The position numbers and the translations under genes are program-made. Below, in pieces: positions 61,473-64,000 of a DNA stretch of 64,000 bases (position 1 is its first letter; each line of letters opens with the position of its first letter). The notes under the pieces were generated by a model, which was not told the origin of the DNA, did no database searches, and was given only the letters and a program-made list of their open reading frames with translations. The stretch is from Rhizocola hellebori (GTDB lineage Bacteria > Actinomycetota > Actinomycetes > Mycobacteriales > Micromonosporaceae), in contig NZ_BONY01000015.1 of NCBI RefSeq assembly GCF_016862955.1, forward strand, positions 62,001 to 126,000, written 5' to 3'.

Positions 61473-62346
61473 GAACCAGCTCCTTCTCCGCGGTCACCCG
61501 GAAGAAGACATCCTCCAAACTGGACCGATGAACCGTGATCCCGGCGAGGGCGCGCCCCTGCCCGTGCAGACCGGCGATGATGCCGGGCAGCTCGCCGTCG
61601 GGATCGGCGACCGGTATCCGCACGCTCGGCGGTGAGCCATCGCTGAAGGCAATCTCCACCGTGGTACCACTGAAATCTCGAACGAGCGAATCGATGTCAC
61701 CGCATGCGGCCACCCGCCCACGATGGAGGATCACGGTGTAGGCGCCCAGTTGCTCGATCTCGGTCAGATAGTGGGTGGAATAGAGCACAGCGGTGCCGGC
61801 CGAGGCAAGCGTGCCAACGTAATCCAGCAGAGCTCGGCGGCTCGGCGGATCCACGCCCACCGTCGGCTCGTCGAGCATCAGCAGGGGAGGGCGGCCGACC
61901 ATGGCCATCGCGCAGTGCAACCGTCGCTGCTCGCCGCCGGACAGCAAGTGGGCCGGGCGATCGGCAAGCCGATCCAGCCCCATCGCCTCCAGCACCTCTC
62001 GCACGGCCAGGCGGCGCTGCCGCCCACCGACCCCGGCCAAAGCGGCCCAGCCCACCAGGTTCTCGGTGACCGTCAGTGGGGGATAGATGGCAAGCTCCTG
62101 CGGGGATACCCCCATCATCGCGCTGGTGGCCCTGGCGTTGCCCCGCACGTCGAGGCCACCGACCAGAATGCTGCCCCGGCTCGGTTTGACGAGACCGGCC
62201 ACGGCATTGACCAAAGTGGACTTTCCGGCGCCGTTGCGGCCCAGCAGCCCGACCACCTGGCCCCGGCCGACTACCAGGGACACCCCGAGCAGCGCTGGAT
62301 GAGTTCCATAGTGGACCTCGAGGTCGGCTATCTGAAGCATCGACAC
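61465..62346 (-). CDS. ABC-2 type exporter ATPase
   Basis: A 293-residue ATPase with Walker A GRNGAGKST, signature LLSGGEQRRLHCAMAM and Walker B LLMLDEPTVGVDP, plus a C-terminal extension of about 75 residues as in DrrA-like proteins. GTG 62346 and an ATG two codons later are both possible starts. It is the first gene of the minus-strand operon (exporter, aminotransferase, dehydrogenase). The 69 bases upstream hold no obvious operator. Confidence 0.88.
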   Translation of the reverse strand: MSMLQIADLEVHYGTHPALLGVSLVVGRGQVVGLLGRNGAGKSTLVNAVAGLVKPSRGSILVGGLDVRGNARATSAMMGVSPQELAIYPPLTVTENLVGWAALAGVGGRQRRLAVREVLEAMGLDRLADRPAHLLSGGEQRRLHCAMAMVGRPPLLMLDEPTVGVDPPSRRALLDYVGTLASAGTAVLYSTHYLTEIEQLGAYTVILHRGRVAACGDIDSLVRDFSGTTVEIAFSDGSPPSVRIPVADPDGELPGIIAGLHGQGRALAGITVHRSSLEDVFFRVTAEKELVRG

Positions 62347-62415
62347 CTGCGCAGGCTAATCCCGGCTACACGAAGGTGAACCGGAGCGCGAGTCGAGCGC
62401 GGCTGGAGCCCGGGT

Positions 62416-63177
62416 TTAACGCCGCTGGGCGAGATCGTCCAGCCAGTCGCGGCTGGCGCGGCTGACCCGGGCCGGTACCCCAAGGGAGTCAAGCAGTTGC
62501 GCCGCCGCCTCCATCTCGTGCGATCGGCGCACGGCGTGGACATGGGAGCCGGTGACCAGCCGCTCGACGGTGGCGGCATTGGCGCGGGTCAGCTCCTCAG
62601 CGATGTTGGCGCTGAGCCAGTCATGCAGGCCCGCCGCCTGTGCCGCTTCGAGCGCCTCGACGACGGCCGCTGCGAGACCCTTGAAGAAGACGCTGCGCAA
62701 CAGTTTGTGGGTGGCGGCCGCGCCCACCGGGCCCTCGATGACCTCCACATTGCCGCCCAGCTGCCGCATGGTGAGCGCGAATCGTTGCGCCGCAGGGCCG
62801 CTGACCGTCATCGGGGTGTGCAGCCCGCGCGGCGGCACCGGCGCCATCAACGCGACGTCGGCGACGAGCAGGTGACCGGCGGCGTCCTGGACGGCCTGTT
62901 TCACCGCGGGCGCGGCGGTGTTGAGGTCGGCCCAGATGGTGCCCGGGGCGCAGCCGGGCAGGCCCTGGGCGAGGGCGTCCAGGGCGTCGGCCGCGCTGTT
63001 GACGCTGAGCACGAGATCCGCGCCCCGGCAGGCCTGTGCGGCGTCGGCGGCGTCACGAACCGCGCCGGTCGCCGTGACCCGCGGGTCGTAGCCGTTGACC
63101 ACGGCACCGGCCTGGGCGAGCCCGGCGGCGATGAGGCTGCCGGCCTCGCCGAGACCCAGCACGGCGACGGTGGTCAC
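62416..63177 (-). CDS. NAD(P)-dependent dehydrogenase with DUF1932 domain
   Basis: A 253-residue member of the 6-phosphogluconate/3-hydroxyisobutyrate dehydrogenase superfamily. The Rossmann motif GLGEAG is at about 8-13; the usual third Gly is followed by an acidic Glu rather than Met. The conserved Lys is in GAAATHKLLRSV. The C-terminal half matches DUF1932 (HEMEAAAQLLDSLGVP). It overlaps the GntR gene by four bases, so it is under the same control. Its substrate is unknown; relatives act on hydroxy acids in aromatic or sugar catabolism. Confidence 0.82.
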   Translation of the reverse strand: MTTVAVLGLGEAGSLIAAGLAQAGAVVNGYDPRVTATGAVRDAADAAQACRGADLVLSVNSAADALDALAQGLPGCAPGTIWADLNTAAPAVKQAVQDAAGHLLVADVALMAPVPPRGLHTPMTVSGPAAQRFALTMRQLGGNVEVIEGPVGAAATHKLLRSVFFKGLAAAVVEALEAAQAAGLHDWLSANIAEELTRANAATVERLVTGSHVHAVRRSHEMEAAAQLLDSLGVPARVSRASRDWLDDLAQRR

Positions 63178-63896
63178 GCCAGCCCGATCTCGTCCAGGTT
63201 GTGCAAAGCCTCGATGACGCTGGCGATGTGCTCGCGCATGGCCAGCTCGGCCTCCGCGGCATCGCGTGCCCGGATCGCTTCGATGATGCGCTCGTGCTGG
63301 GGCAACGAGATGGCGGGCCGGCCCGGCAGCAGCGACAGCGCGAACTGCCGGCGCACCAGCTGCCCCCGCATGGTCTCGATGAGGGTGTCCGCGGTGCGAT
63401 GGCCAGCGATGGCGCGGATCAGCGCGTGCAAACGCTGGTTGAGATCGCTGTAGCGGCGGAACTCGCCCGCGGTCACGGCTCTGCGCATCAGCAGCCCGAT
63501 CTCGTCGAGCTCGATCGCCTGGTCCTCGGTGACCCGGGCGGCCGCCTTGGCCGCGACCAGACCCTCCAGGACCATGCGCACCTCGGTGATCTCGACCGCC
63601 TCGGCCAGCGAGATCTTTCGCACGTGGGCGCCTTTGTTGCGCTGAACCTCGACGAGCCCTTCGGCGGCGAGATCCTGCAACGCCGTGCGGACAATGAACC
63701 GGCTGACCCCAAGCCGCTCACACAGCGAGGCCTCCACCAGTCTTTCGCCGGGCAGATAGGCGCCATCGAGAATCGCCGCGCGCAGGACATCACGTGCTGT
63801 CGCGGACTCTCGGGCCGACTGTGGAGACATCTCCTGTTTCTCGGCGGGCATCTTCTCTCTCGCGGTCAGAGCTGTTGGCAGGCCAAATGTCACCAC
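63174..63896 (-). CDS. GntR family regulator, FCD (FadR-like) subgroup
   Basis: A 240-residue regulator. The winged helix (about 35-95) has LPGERLVEASLCERLGVSRFIVRTAL and the C-terminal FCD domain (about 105-235) is all-helical, with Asp and His residues positioned to bind metal and a carboxylate ligand. GTG 63896 opens the frame; ATGs at 63851 and 63830 are alternatives. It is the first gene of a two-gene operon with the DUF1932 dehydrogenase. Matching half-sites upstream suggest control of itself and of a divergent gene beyond the right edge. Confidence 0.88.
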   Translation of the reverse strand: MVTFGLPTALTAREKMPAEKQEMSPQSARESATARDVLRAAILDGAYLPGERLVEASLCERLGVSRFIVRTALQDLAAEGLVEVQRNKGAHVRKISLAEAVEITEVRMVLEGLVAAKAAARVTEDQAIELDEIGLLMRRAVTAGEFRRYSDLNQRLHALIRAIAGHRTADTLIETMRGQLVRRQFALSLLPGRPAISLPQHERIIEAIRARDAAEAELAMREHIASVIEALHNLDEIGLA

Positions 63897-63916
63897 AGCA
63901 GATCATGGGTGTCGAG

Positions 63917-63999
63917 CGATTGTCAACACTTGTGTGACTGCCATGTTGCGCGTAAGTTGCCGTCTCACTGGTTCTCGTTAGCGAAATTGTTGACAATCG
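63917..63999. promoter_or_regulatory. Paired GntR operator candidates at right edge
   Basis: CGATTGTCAACA (63917-63928) and its exact complement TGTTGACAATCG (63988-63999) lie 59 bases apart upstream of the GntR gene. Each contains a TTGT-nn-ACA core; the right one is a full TTGT-TG-ACAA palindrome. Two operators facing divergent promoters, one beyond the window, would explain the spacing. Confidence 0.55.
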
Positions 64000-64000
64000 G

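Overview
The window is high-GC DNA with densely packed, translationally coupled genes, GTG/TTG starts, an actinobacterial-type (group 1h) [NiFe]-hydrogenase, a Tat-exported cholesterol oxidase, a BTAD/AfsR-type regulator and a CBM2-tailed glycoside hydrolase. This points to a filamentous or mycobacteria-like actinomycete (Actinomycetota). I cannot fix the genus from sequence alone. No rRNA, tRNA, CRISPR array, insertion sequence or prophage gene is visible, and no gene-free stretch exceeds about 250 bases.

Layout. (1) 1-1791, minus: a truncated DUF4407 membrane protein and its small upstream partner. (2) 2032-5456, plus: a DapB-like reductase, an AhpD/CMD-like protein and cholesterol oxidase, with KstR-type operator sequences in front of the first and third genes. 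(3) 5623-19292: the hydrogenase locus. hypF on plus meets, tail to tail, a 15-gene minus-strand chain that reads SIS isomerase, HypC-like, SIS isomerase, small subunit, large subunit, NifU-like, DUF5947, DUF6084, DUF6893, a 415-residue unknown, endopeptidase, hypA, hypC, hypD, hypE. hypB is not here. (4) 19426-22494: a two-gene ABC exporter with a divergent GbsR/MarR regulator and a palindromic operator between them. (5) 22621-36498: a catabolic island. It holds an amidohydrolase, two dehydrogenases, a bicupin, E1 alpha/beta of a 2-oxoacid dehydrogenase without E2, an M24 pita-bread enzyme with a broken metal site, a divergent XRE-cupin regulator, and a branched-chain-type ABC importer whose second permease is fused to its ATPase through a repetitive linker. 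(6) 36582-39957: an FtsX/MacB-type ABC system with a PadR repressor. (7) 39990-43268: an SDR, a KstD-like flavoprotein and a divergent TetR with a doubled palindromic operator. (8) 43310-50474: an acidic Asp/Gly-repeat peptide, a beta-propeller lipoprotein, a secreted subtilase, a 983-residue BTAD-NTPase-TPR regulator and a secreted GH5 mannanase/cellulase. (9) 50679-53129: a LacI regulator and a cytochrome P450. (10) 53231-62346: two converging operons that look like an unusual small biosynthetic cluster: reductase, acyl-AMP ligase, ACP, nucleotidyltransferase, unknown and SRPBCC on plus; ABC exporter, class III aminotransferase and acyl-CoA dehydrogenase on minus. (11) 62416-63896: a DUF1932 dehydrogenase and a GntR regulator, with paired operator half-sites at the right edge.

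How they work together. The hydrogenase chain supplies structural subunits, a set of conserved accessory proteins and most of the maturation machinery for scavenging low H2 in air. The steroid-linked genes (cholesterol oxidase, KstD-like enzyme, KstR-like sites) suggest growth on sterols. The best candidates for something undescribed are the acyl-ACP/nucleotidyltransferase/transaminase cluster at 53-62 kb, the pair of SIS proteins with complementary active-site losses in the hydrogenase operon, and the catabolic island with its shared promoter motif and its non-canonical M24 enzyme. All functional pathway statements are inference from families and gene order.
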